Assembly (NCBI RefSeq): GCF_000340215.1
Contig: NW_006921537.1
Coordinates: forward strand, 895,011-959,010
Source: Pseudocercospora fijiensis CIRAD86
Lineage: Eukaryota; Ascomycota; Dothideomycetes; Mycosphaerellales; Mycosphaerellaceae
Length of the DNA: 64,000 nt
Direction: 5' to 3'
Part shown: in pieces, positions 12,401-22,742 of the stretch
Layout of the letters: each line of letters opens with the position of its first letter
How positions within the stretch are numbered: the first letter of the stretch is position 1
The notes under the pieces: generated by a model
Told to the model about the DNA's origin: nothing
Seen by the model: the letters and a program-made list of their open reading frames with translations, nothing else
Databases searched by the model: none
Position numbers and translations under genes: made by a program

Positions 12401-13000
12401 TTTGTATAGCGGCTTCGTTCCGGGGATTAGGTTAATCGCATGCTCTATGTCTTCGGGGAGCTTACGTCTCGCTTCGGGCGTTATTATAAAGATGTCTTCG
12501 AAGTCTTTAAATTCTTCTAGTAAGGAGGAACCTTTAGCGATTTCGCGGAGCTAGCGAACGCTAATCGTATATACGTATAGGGCGTTACGTATATCCTTCT
12601 AGAATTCCTATAGTTCCCGTATGCGTATCGAACGCGCTACGGCTTCGTTCCTATAGGTCTAGGTATCCGTCGAGCTATCGACGATTACCTTTTAATCGCG
12701 CCTCTAAGGCCTGCTAAGAATAATATTAGGGAGGGGCATTTCGAAAGCGTAGAACACTCCGGTAGTAATGCGTTCTTAGCCTATAGAGTCGGCGATCCGT
12801 AAGCGTAGATAATACGCTCCGTAGTAGTATCCTCGGTCGCCCTAGAAACTATCGGCGCTAGGTAGTACAGTATTAACAATCCGCTAAGGCTAGTATCGTA
12901 GAACGAATTCTTAAGATACTATATTAATATTAGTAGCATTATCTAATAAGCATTCGACGGACACTTCCCCTTCTTACGTAACGATTGCTCCGCGTACGCG
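9420..13000 (-). pseudogene. Decayed pol of the gypsy element (protease, RT, RNase H, integrase, chromodomain)
   Basis: Read on the minus strand. A protease-like stretch (LLDNATNINIVS) lies near 12905-12960. The reverse transcriptase core at about 11930-11975 reads YIVYLNDILIYS; the second catalytic Asp of the YLDD box is Asn here (AAC at 11950-11948), the change expected from TpG to TpA. RNase H follows near 11200-11600. Integrase is shown by TNGQTERAN with RIP stops on each side at 10150-10192. The C-terminal chromodomain at 9481-9535 reads YLVK-stop-RG-stop-P...NT-stop-EL, where a TGG codon changed to TAG explains the expected Trp positions. No frame is intact. I do not give a joined protein. 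Confidence 0.88.
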
Positions 13001-13089
13001 TCCTATAGGTACTACTACTACTAAGCTACTTAGTTAAGATTCCGCACCTATCCCTAGCTCTTAGGAGGTGCCTTGTCTTTTCCCTTAGC

Positions 13090-14400
13090 CTTCGAGTCGT
13101 TCTTCTTCTCTTTAGCGTTAGCGGCTACCTTACGTACTATAGGGTTGTCGTCTTTCTAGAGATAGCGGTTTAGGTACGCGTTCTTATAATAGCCTTTCTA
13201 GCGATAGCTATAATATTCGACCTTACTAATATCGTACCCGCCTTACGAGTTATCGTTCTTCGAATGCTTCTCGCCTACGCCGCGGTCGCGATTTAACTGC
13301 TACTTATAGGCCTAACTATTAGATCGACGCTTCTTGCCTTTACTACCTCCGGTTTTATCGTAGTTACGATCCTTACGTTTGCTAGACGGCTTGTTAGGGG
13401 TCTCGATACGCGTCGCAAGCTCTATAAGTTTGTAACGCGTCGTTAGTACTGTATAGTATTTAATAATCGCGCTACGAATCGCCGGCTAGAGTTTAACGAG
13501 GAGATAGCAGATCCTATACTCCTCGCTATAGTCGCTAAGTTAATCTTCGAGCACTACGAGCTTAAGGGCAAAGCTTTAGACTAACTATCCCTTACGCTAA
13601 CGGGCCGCCTTATACTCGAGGATTACGTCTAGTATACGGTTTATAGGGTCCCCGACGTAGTCCCGATAGAAGGTTTTGAAGTCCTAGTAGGTATAATTCT
13701 ATAGGTTCTTAAGGCTATTTTTATTATACTATCGCTCCTACGTATCGCCTACGAGGTATATAATACTATAAAGCACCTTGCTTTCGTCCGTATAATAGGT
13801 AGCTCCGGACAGTATAAAGGTAATAGAAAGTTCTCGAAGGAATCGCCTCGACTCCTTAATCGTATCGCCTTTAAAAGGCTTAGGTTCCTTTAGGCGAGGC
13901 TTAATAGCCGCAAGACTAGCGACTACGTAGCTTATACTAGGCATAGGGGCTACGCTTAGCGCACTTCTAGAAAGAGGTAGTCGATACGAGACAGATTTAG
14001 CTCTCTAAGATTTAGGCCTCTAAATCGACTCGTTAGCTAATTCTTCCTCGTCCTTATCGTCTTCGTCGCCTAGAGGTAGGGTTATTATAGGACCCTTACC
14101 GGCGGTACCGCTGCTCGGAGCTAGCGTATCGCCTACGTCCCTAAGGGTACAAAGACGCGCATTCTCTCGCTTAGCTTCTTAAGCCTATACTTCTAGCCTA
14201 AGCACTTCTTACTTAGCTAGAAATCGTTCGAGCCGTAGGTAGGTCGCTTCTTAGCACGCCTAGTATTCGGCTTCGTATTATTATATCGCCGCGTCGTTTT
14301 CTAATACTATAGGCGCTCCTAATGCATTATTCTACGCGTTTCCCGCGCCCGGCGCGTTCGGATCGCTTACGTTTATCTTTCGGGGTTCTATAGGCCGCTA
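13090..14400 (-). pseudogene. Decayed gag of the gypsy element
   Basis: Minus-strand frame with a retrotransposon gag-like capsid region. The longest open piece is 13944-13738, containing KPFKGDTIKESRRFLREL, and similarity to capsid continues below it. The C-terminal CCHC zinc knuckle is recognisable at 13215-13174 with spacing C-X2-C-X4-H-X4-C, but all four ligand codons are now Tyr (TAT/TAC), as RIP of TGY and CAT codons would give. Several TAG codons interrupt the frame. Confidence 0.85.
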
Positions 14401-14422
14401 CGAAGGGTAGACGGTTTAGAAC

Positions 14423-14731
14423 TATAAGGAAATAGATATATAGTAACGTATAGAACACCCTCTACTAATCGCCGTAGTAGAAAGTAGAACTAAACTGTGC
14501 TTTTCTTAGAATAGGGCAGAGTGTTTACTATTAACTAGGCTACGTACGGATAGCACATATGCCGAGCCGGCAACCGAGTATATCCGTACGAGCGACCGAG
14601 CTTTTCCGCGTATGCGCTAAGCAGGCTTTACGCTAGCGAGACAGCACCGCAGTGCACGTAATAACATTATATAATTGTCACATAGGCTTGCTAAGGCATA
14701 ACAGGAGACTTCACTTGCTTAGGTTCTTATA
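14423..14731 (-). repeat. 5' LTR (right) of the gypsy element
   Basis: 309 bp, starting TATAAGG (the TG end has become TA) and ending CTTATA. The target duplication ATAAG follows at 14732-14736. Same length as the partner LTR with no insertions or deletions. Confidence 0.92.
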
Positions 14732-14736
14732 ATAAG

Positions 14737-15840
14737 AGACCGCTACTAGTCTAGTCGCTCGTAGATTATCGGTTACCTAGCAAATTTATTAGTAAAGAAT
14801 AGAATCTTAAGTAATTAACTAGTCTTAGTACTCTTAGCTAGAACTACCGCCTAACTACTCGCAATTACTAGATATATAGGACTTAGAGACACTCGACGAG
14901 CTATCGGCGGTACTTAATCTAGCGCTAGTAGAAGTAGAAGGCAAGTTAGGCAACTAGCGGTTTAATAATGCTAAGACATAGTACCTTATAACTAGTGCTA
15001 TCGATAGATATAAGAACTATAGCGAGAGGGCCGATTCTAGCTTTAAGAAGGGGCTATTTATAGTAGTAGTAATAGTAGTAAACCTTATCGTTATATAGGC
15101 GTAGCGGAAGGCTTATATTATAGCCGCTTCTATAAAGAACAAGCTTACTACGCTTAAAGCGGACTAGAAGATATAGTATAAGATATAAGCTTAATCTAGC
15201 TTCGATATTAATCTAAATAGTAGTTATTTAACTGCTTCGGACGACGTAGTAAAGGCTTATATTACTATTTATCCGAGGGCGAAGAAATTCCTAAAGAAGC
15301 CGCTTCTATTCTTAGTCGAGCTAGATTAGCTATTTAGCGATACTACTGCTACCGGAGAGTATATTTTATCTATAGAAGCGATACTTAATAGTCTAATTCC
15401 TCCTCTAGTATCTAATCTAGCTCCTATAATAACCGAAAGTAAGGCGGACACTCTAAAGGACGATATTTATACTCGAAAGCGGGTAATCTATAACGCTAAC
15501 GTAGAAGCTAAACGTCGCCGCTTAGAGGCTTAGAACCGGATATAGTAGATAGTCGATAATATCGTAACGGCGATATATCGTATAGCGGAGATAATAGTAA
15601 TACTATTACCGCTAGGGCGCGCGTTATCTCGACTAGTTTTCTTAGCGGAATTCGTCGCTAGATACGAGGAGCTTTAGGACCTAACTTTAAGGCAAAAGCG
15701 TCTATTATGTCGTAAGATAACGATAGCGGACGACGGCGATATAGTTAATATCTTCCTTAGCGTACTGCTAGACGCGTAGTAGGCTATATCGATAGCGTTA
15801 GTTAATAAGTATTTAGAGGAGTTTAAATCGTTATCCTAAG
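14737..15840 (+). pseudogene. Plus-strand frame of the Harbinger-like element, disrupted by the LTR insertion
   Basis: A near-open frame with RIP-type stops. It appears to begin left of the retroelement (about 7640-7733) and to resume after the ATAAG duplication at 14737 in the same phase. It contains SAIDRYKNYSERADSSFKKG near 15000 and a Lys/Arg-rich later part. Harbinger elements usually carry a second, Myb/SANT-type DNA-binding protein beside the transposase, and this frame sits where that partner would be. I cannot confirm a Myb fold by eye. Confidence 0.5.
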
Positions 15841-16189
15841 CTAAAATACTAATAGGTTAGATTAGTTAGCTATTCTCGAATATAGCTTTTTTTTAATATC
15901 TTTATATCGATAGATTTTAGTATAGTTTTAGCACTATCTGAGATTCTAATACAAAACTATATTTCTTAGCTAGAAGTTATATTATATAGATTTTCTAAGA
16001 ATAGTAGGAAGTCGAGTATTATACTATAGACACGAGAAACCCTATATAAAATAGCTGCATCTAAGTAACGACTAAGATTCTTAACATTTCTATCGAATAT
16101 AACGAACGTCCGCCTATTCTATAACTTCTTTATATAGTTAATCTGCCTCGTCTATCTTATTACCTACCTTATTACCTCGCTCCGCTAAG

Positions 16190-17420
16190 TATATCTAATA
16201 TTATCGCTATATTTCTAGCGTAATAGCATCTCTTAGCCTATCTATTAGTCTTTTAATACTATTGTCTTCTTTAGCAGCGGCGGCGGCATCGTCGAATAGC
16301 CTATCGTTAGTCTCGTTAGCCTCTAGTTTAAAGTTGTCTATCGCCTTTATACCTATATCTTAGAGGATATTATAGAGGGTAGTAGTAGCGTATACTATAG
16401 CTATTTGCGAGCGAATATTATACTACGGCGCACTCTCGAAGATGCGAAAGCGTCGCTTTATTATACCGAACGTACGCTCTACTACGTTACGAAGAGAACT
16501 ATAGCGTAGGTTAAATAGCTCCTTATAATCCGCTAGCTTTATCGACGATAGGAATTACTTATGTAAATAATACCTTATATCCCTATATAGCACTATATAT
16601 AGCGCGTTGTTTAGATAGCTAGTATCCGCGAGATAATATCGTCCTTCCGGCGTACTAAAGCTATAATAAGACCGAGCATTGTTAAGTATATAGCCGTCGT
16701 AAGCTAACCCCTCCTATCTAGCAAGAATAAAAATAAACCTTATATTATAGTCTACTACTGCTAATACATTCTATAATAGTATGCTCTTATAGTTACGGAA
16801 GGCCGCTTATTAGTTAACTAGTACGTATACTAGTATATAAGAGCTGTCTAGCGTACTAACTGCGTCTTTAAAGAAAGGCTAGTATTTCCGACCCTTTGCT
16901 TTAATCGCTAGACTATCGTCTATACTAGCTCGAGTAACGACTACTAGATACACCTCTATTATAGCGGCTATAACCTCCTATATTACGCGTCTATAATTAT
17001 TAACCGAGTAGTAGAAGGCTTCGGCTAGGTCTCGAGTATAGCTATTAGTTACAAAGGCGTATAAGAATATTACTATCTTCTATTCTTTGCTAATATACCG
17101 ACCGCGCTTTAGGTATAGTTTAATAAGCTAAAATAGATATATAAACGTATCTAAATAGAAGCGTATATACCTATATAACCGTCGCGAGGCATCTTCGGTT
17201 AATAACGATACGGTAAAGGCTTCGCCTTTGTTATAGTCTAGGTATAAAGTACGTACTCTAGGTAGCTAAGAAACGGCTATTTAATATAGTAGTATCGCTA
17301 GTATTCCGAAGGTAAAGATAACGTTACGCTTAACGATCTGCTAGCGGTCGACAGTATCTATTATTGCTAACAATTATAGTAAGAAGCTCGATTTCTATAT
17401 ACCTCTAAGAAACCTATATC
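16190..17420 (-). pseudogene. Harbinger-type DDE transposase, RIP-damaged
   Basis: On the minus strand the frame reads LDSSYIL (first Asp at 16848-16846), YYLAD (second Asp at 16626-16624) and RNVVERTFGIIKRRFRI (Glu at 16479-16477). The last is the hallmark of PIF/Harbinger DDE_4 transposases. The Asp-Glu distance, 49 codons, fits the DD47-48E pattern of the family. All three catalytic codons survive, but several TAG/TAA codons break the frame, so the gene is inactive. The N-terminal and C-terminal limits are estimates. Confidence 0.85.
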
Positions 17421-17678
17421 GTACGAAGCTCTCTAATTAATATACCTACCTTTTACTCTATACGTTAACTTACGCTATTCTCGTTCTATATACTACCCTT
17501 AACCTCGATTGTAACGTACGGTCGTCAATCCTATCGAAGAGCCCTTCGGAGGCTATATTTAGTGCTAAAAGCGCTACCTTAGAAGCCGCGGAGGTCTATA
17601 TTCGATTAAGAAGATTGTACTTAGAAAGGGGCTATTAAATAGCCGTTATCTATAGCACACGTACCGCAATCCTATCGA

Positions 17679-17703
17679 CAATATTCAATAATATTGAATA
17701 TTG
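17679..17703. repeat. Perfect 12-bp-arm AT-rich palindrome near the right end of the island
   Basis: The arms CAATATTCAATA and TATTGAATATTG are exact reverse complements around one central A. It lies 22 bp inside the right terminal inverted repeat and could be a subterminal transposase-binding site or a by-product of AT-biased decay. Confidence 0.7.
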
Positions 17704-17724
17704 TTAAATATCGCTTAGATTACG

Positions 17725-17754
17725 TGCAGATTGGATTACGAAGAGGACAGGCTC
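17725..17754 (-). repeat. Right terminal inverted repeat of the Harbinger-like element
   Basis: Ends GGACAGGCTC, the reverse complement of the left end, and is followed by TAA (17755-17757). This fixes the right border of the island. Confidence 0.9.
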
Positions 17755-17757
17755 TAA

Positions 17758-19000
17758 GTGCCACTCTCGCTGTACAATCGGATGGAGAGGACAGCCGTGT
17801 CCCGGTCAACGAATGTCAGCGTCGTGTTGTGCTGTGCGTTGCCTCGCGTGCGCCGTGCCTGTATATTCTCAGAGTCCGCTCTCCCGAACATCACTCCATT
17901 CACTGCATACACCTTCACCTGTCCTGCCCTGGCGTTACACTGTTTCATTCCTGTCCTCCCCTCTTGAGAGCACGATCCTTGGCTTTTTTGATTGCGTGCG
18001 GCGTGGGAGTGATCAGTGCAATGCGAGTGCGAGAGCTCAACCTTTCCGGACCTCACGCTCGAGCTTCGGACACATACACTCATATGTCCTGCTTCTGCGG
18101 GAACCCAGCAGCGTGAGAAGCTGCTTTCGACATCGCACAGCCAACAAGCTCATCTCAGCCCGCCAAGGGATAGAACTAGCCTTCTAGGCCCAGGCGCGAG
18201 GCAAGGCGGACGGCCTTCACAAGATCCCACTTCTATTTACACAACTACGAAGCTGCGAAACACTTCACAGTGCTACGTCCTTGCACATCGATACCCCTAA
18301 GACGCTTCCATAATGTGTCGAGGGAGGATGTGCTCATCGCGGGCACGTCGCCGAGAGGTGCGACCAACGAGAGCTGATCGCGCTGTCGGCATCTCTCGGC
18401 GACGCAGTAGCAGCTTTGCGAAGCTTGAAAGCCATGTTCGTATACAGCTTGCCAGGCTATGGACCAGCCGAAATGGCAGGCCGGCAGGTCCAGGAGAATA
18501 ATAATCGCGCATGACTACGAATGCCTCCTGCAAAGCGTCGCCGCTCCACTGCCAGTGGCTTCGGAGCTTGGCTTACACTCCCGCCAAGGCCCGCGGTTCA
18601 AAGATTTGGACATCCAACTGCCAGCAGGTCCATTCCTCGAAGCGGTTTGTGCTGCCAGAGTGTCAATTCTCGCTGATCGCACTCCATCTAGCAAACTGGC
18701 CCAGCACTTGTTGTATCGCCTTTCGTGTGGCAATCGACCGACCAACCAACCAGTGCTAAGGAATCTAACACGCCCGGCGGCGCACCTGTCCACACGTGCA
18801 GCACTTGAAGGCCCTGCGCGAACCATCAAGAGCTGCTTTGGCGATCTCCAAACTTTTTCATGAGCCCTAACCGGGCCAGGGACAGCACTCCATTTCTCCA
18901 GCCGCGGGACAGCTCGAGCTTCGCTGTTTTCGCTTTTCGCTCTTTCGAATGTGTTTGACTGACGATTTCCCAAGGATATATCTCCCTGGATCCTTCGGCC
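17758..19000. other. Intergenic between the island and the glycosyltransferase gene
   Basis: The composition returns abruptly to normal. Overlapping frames on both strands (the longest is 221 aa, minus strand, overlapping the next gene's start) have no family motifs and I do not call them. It presumably contains the promoter and 5' UTR of the glycosyltransferase gene. Confidence 0.45.
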
Positions 19001-21001
19001 ATGGCGAGCACTTACGTGTGGGCGACGAGGTGCATTCCCGCCTTTAGCTGTATCGCCGTCTTCATTCTCCTCGTCCTGTCCTTCCTGATCTCGCCCTTCG
19101 GCAAGGGTACACCGGGCAAGCACAATGGCGAAGCTACCGTTCCACAGCTCATCCTCAGCGGCTACACCGTCCTCCTCCACCTTCTGTCGATAGCCTTCCC
19201 GGTGCGAGTATGCTGGGCGATGCGAGATGTCTTGAAGAAGATGAGAGAGGCGATTGTAGACACCCCGATCAGGTCAAGTGCAAGGTCTTTAAGCATCAAG
19301 ACGGAGAACAAGGAAGAAATCGGACACCCAGTACCGTTGTTCATCATCATCCTGCCGGCATACAAGGAGGACATGTCCACGCTCGAGGAGACGCTGAGGG
19401 TATTGGGCGCGCACTCGCAAGCTCGATCAAGCTACCATGTAAGTGGTGGCAGCAAGAAATTGCTCATAGTTGGAAAATGTCGGCTCTTGAGCTTCCAAAG
19501 ATCTTCCAAACTAATCGACGTTAGCTATACCTTGCCATGGAACAGAAAGAGGAGAATTCCGCATCCAAGGCAATGCATTTGATCAAGATGTTCGACAAGT
19601 CTTTCGTTCGCATGAGCTACACCGTCCATCCCTCAAACATTCCTGGCGAGGCACAGGGAAAGAGTAGTAATGAGGCTTGGGCAGTCAAGCAGGCCATGAA
19701 AGATTACGCCGACGATGCTGTGAAGCAAAATACCATCTTCACTGTCATGGATGGTAGGTGGCATGCGCATTGTTGGATCGATAACTATTGACATGGTTCC
19801 AGCTGATACTCACTTATCCTCGCGTTACTTTACTCACATCGCCAAGATGCACGTTGGACATGCCGAGACGAACGAGACAACCATCTATGTTCCGCCTTTG
19901 GTCTTCGATCGCAACCTGCACCGTGTCCCACTTTTCGTGCGAACAGCCGATATGATGTGGGCTGGAGCAGGCCTATCCAGCCTGTACGCCGGATCTACTG
20001 TCTGCATTCCAACATCAGTCTACTCCCTACCAATGATGCTGGTCGAGCACGTCGGGGGGTGGGACACCGGCCCTGGAGCAATCGGAGAGGACATGCATAT
20101 GTATCTGAAATGCTTCTTCGCACTTTCTGGCAATTTGAATGTACAGATTGTGTACGCTGCAGCGAGTCAGTGCAATGTTACGGGAAGCTATCAACAAGGC
20201 ATCCTAGGCTTTCTTACGGGTCTGCAAGCACGTTACAAGCAGGCTCTGCGACACATGTGGGGTTCTCTGGACACTGGATATTCTATTCGCGAGACAGTGA
20301 GCATGGTACAAAGGCACAAGAAGGCATGTCGAGGGCGATCAAAGTTCCCCTTGAGCGCACCAAAGTACGTCAGGACTTCTTCTCGTTGTGCGAATTTGCT
20401 GAGAACTGACCTTTCTAGCTCTAATTGGACCGCATTCTACACCAGCACTGGATTACACAAGTCGCTGATTCCCAAACTCGCCGATGGCGACTACGCGCCA
20501 CCGAAGCCGATTGATTGGTACAAGGTGTACACGCTTTACCACCGACTTTTCGAGGCTCATTTCCTGCCAATCCACCTTTGCACGATCTTAGTCATCTCAG
20601 GCATCTACACCTTCGTATGCCCCAGCTTCTTGATTCCAACAGCTTTCAAGATGGCCTTGGACTTTTCCAGCTTCTGTCGCCTGGTCGGATTCAGCACTAT
20701 GCTGACGTTCTTCTACCTTTACGATCGCTACCACAAGCTTTGTGTGGGCTTGCGAAAGGAAGAGATGCGTCAGGCCGGCATGTTGGAATATATGGAGGAC
20801 AACGATGGCTTCACTCCGTCAATCTTTCAGTTCGCCGGACTGTTTGAGGTCGCGACGTTTCCCATCGGAGGCTTCATTTTTGGGGCCATTCCTGCGCTGC
20901 AGGCTGTTCTCAGCCATCTGTTCACTGACCGCCTGACCTATGTGGTCAGCCTGAAGCCACGGCTACCTGCATGGCAGGATCTATCCCGTTTGACACCGTG
21001 A
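19001..21001 (+). CDS. Membrane glycosyltransferase family 2 protein
   Basis: A polytopic GT2 enzyme of the chitin/hyaluronan-synthase-like superfamily, expected to use a UDP-sugar at a membrane; the substrate is unknown. Exons are 19001-19438, 19525-19753, 19803-20364 and 20419-21001, giving 603 aa. Two N-terminal TM segments (about residues 12-35 and 47-70) precede the catalytic domain. Its first Asp-containing strand is followed by the DxD-type motif VMDADTHLS (about 221-229), which is completed exactly by splicing intron 2. Further on come GAIGEDMHMYLKC (acceptor-site ED) and QARYKQALRHMWG (about 362-373), resembling the QxxRW product-binding motif. Three or four C-terminal TM segments follow. 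Intron 3 (54 bp) has no stop and is in frame, so a retained form would also be open. This is the first intact gene right of the transposon island. Confidence 0.85.
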
Positions 21002-22058
21002 GGCTCCCCTGCATATTTGATTCAACGCCGCGATCATAGCACTATAACCGTCCTATTCACTCGCATAGCGGTGGCGTAATGTTGGTGGGGATAGAATTGC
21101 GGAATAATCTTAATCATGCACATCACACTGCACGTAAATCATCAAACCTAAAGAGAGCGCATACTAATGTCATCTTTGCTAAAGATCCACTTACACCGCG
21201 ACTCTCACGCGAAAAAGCCCGAACTGTCAGCAAACGAGCAGTCCACAAAGGGAGCAGCACCGTTCGCGGACCCAATCGGACGCCGTTTCGAACGGTCATA
21301 TCAGCATTACGGGCATGAACGGTCACACGCATCGCCGTCGCATCTCGCATCTAATACAATTTTCAAAAGATGCGGATTAAAATGCCGATCCTACGAATGA
21401 GGAAGTTTGTCAGCACTGGCTGATTCTGTACGACAGCAGTCGGCAGCCACCCAAGATGACGCGTCTAGACACGTGCATCGCACGATTGCACGATACGAAC
21501 CTTCACGTATCGACCTTAATCATGATAAGGTTCGAAGATCCTCAAGCGTCCCCAAGTCTACTCTCAAGGACAGGAACATCGACAGAGAACTGTACACCAA
21601 GTCTGCTCCGCTGTCTTCACTGCCCTTCTTGGGCCATAGTCACGCCATCGCCCTCTTTATCTCGATCGACTTCAGACTTGCATCGTCATCACAGCGCAGC
21701 GCCATCACACCCGCAACACAGCACAGATTGCGGTCGACAGAAGCTTTACCAAGCATGGCACTAGTCGTCCATGGAGCCTTTCGCTGCGAGGCTAGAACTG
21801 AAATTAGCACGGGTATTCTGGATTTGGCCTCATCGAGGTCAAAGTCCAGCCTCGGCTGGGCTGGCCTTGTGGCTTGCTCACTATGAGCTCGATCAGCGGC
21901 CCGTTGCACAATTTGCGATCAAGTCGTGCTCAGGTACTCACTGCGGATCGGGAAGTCATGGATGATGTTTACCAAGCAGTAAACACAGGCGAGGAGCTAG
22001 GCAAAAACGCACCGTAATCTAAAGACGAATGAATGACAGGACAGACCATTATATCGCT
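21002..22058. other. Intergenic, no gene recognised
   Basis: Small overlapping frames on both strands around 21400-21900 show no motif and no sign of splicing into a family protein. Confidence 0.45.
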
Positions 22059-22481
22059 CTATTGTCAGCTTCTCTTCGCTCCTCCCCCTGCTCCCGCCTT
22101 TTCTGCTCGACGTCTTTCTCCATCCTGCGATCGATAGCCAAGAAGATGTACAAGAACGCAAGGCAATAGACCACTTTCAAGCAACCTGCCACAACGAACG
22201 CCAGCCAGAAGAGACCTCTGTCAGCCCAGACGCCAGTGAGGAACGATCCAGTTGCATTCGCCGCAACCTTTACTATGTTAATGATACCAAATGTGGCAGT
22301 TCGTTTCTTCTTGTCCGAAGGCGAAGATGCGGATGAAGCGTTGGAGGAGAATTAGTTTTACGTCACGGTGGGAGGTGAGGACTGTGTGTAGGCCGGTGGA
22401 GAGGAGGATTTGGTGGGACCAGGAGGGTGTGGAAGGAGTGCGAGACTCTAGCTCGGGTCGTGGGTCCTCGGTTTCAGCCAT
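22059..22481 (-). pseudogene. Internally deleted MFS transporter pseudogene
   Basis: From an ATG at 22481 the minus strand reads an MFS N-terminus (MAETEDPRPELE ... STGLHTVLTSHRDVKLILLQRFIRIFAFGQ). After FGQ the frame shifts and passes directly into an MFS C-terminus (TATFGIINIVKVAANATGSF, TGVWADRGLFWLAFVV, then a basic tail ending at TAG 22061-22059). About 70 N-terminal and 80 C-terminal residues remain of an expected 430-480, so most membrane segments are gone. No intron-like signals explain the gap. It is divergent from the NIF3 gene, 261 bp away. Confidence 0.75.
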
Positions 22482-22742
22482 GATCTCTGATATCCAAATC
22501 TTGCCTCTAGAAAGTTGATTGCATGGTCGCTGAGATTCTGATCTGGCCAAGTTTGAGGATTGATAGATAGCATCGTTCCTGCTTGCCTGCGCAATGGCAG
22601 AATCTCGGCTATGTGGTGACGTCGGCAGGGAGCTCTTGAAACTTTAAATCGCAAGCTTGGCTTTGTTTGTTCTTGTGTAGCCTTGACTTGCTGTTGATGA
22701 TTCTGAATGTTTGCGACAACGATTCGAAGAAGTGTGAACACA

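Larger units (their letters stand above)
7734..14731 (-). mobile_element. Ty3/gypsy chromovirus-type LTR retrotransposon, minus orientation, RIP-inactivated
   Basis: Two 309-bp direct repeats (7734-8042 and 14423-14731) bound 6998 bp, flanked by the 5-bp duplication ATAAG (7729-7733 and 14732-14736). The coding remains read on the minus strand in the order gag with CCHC knuckle, protease-like, reverse transcriptase, RNase H, integrase, chromodomain. This is the Ty3/gypsy order, and the chromodomain places it with chromoviruses. Every long frame is broken by TAG/TAA codons that trace back to CAG, CAA or TGG by C-to-T or G-to-A change, so the copy is dead. It sits inside the plus-strand frame of the Harbinger-like element, so it is the younger insertion. 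Confidence 0.93.
7468..17754. mobile_element. PIF/Harbinger-like DNA transposon carrying a nested LTR retrotransposon, RIP-mutated
   Basis: The outer element of the island. Its ends are inverted copies beginning GAGCCTGTCC (7468-7497 and 17725-17754, 29 of 30 bases identical), flanked on both sides by TAA (7465-7467 and 17755-17757), the TWA-type target duplication of PIF/Harbinger elements. Removing the nested retroelement and one ATAAG copy leaves about 3.28 kb. Inside are a plus-strand frame (interrupted by the retroelement) and a minus-strand DDE transposase. From about 7500 to 17690 CA and TG dinucleotides are nearly absent and TA is abundant, with many in-frame TAG/TAA codons; CpG is kept. 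This is the signature of RIP with CpA preference. The terminal repeats themselves keep CA and TG. Confidence 0.9.

Noticed and set aside
7554..17675. GGATT... / ...AATCC as the terminal repeats of the island
   Set aside because: Only scattered identity and no matching target duplication; the GAGCCTGTCC ends with flanking TAA are far better.
18515..19180. 221-codon minus-strand frame
   Set aside because: Overlaps the start and first TM segments of the glycosyltransferase gene; no motif.
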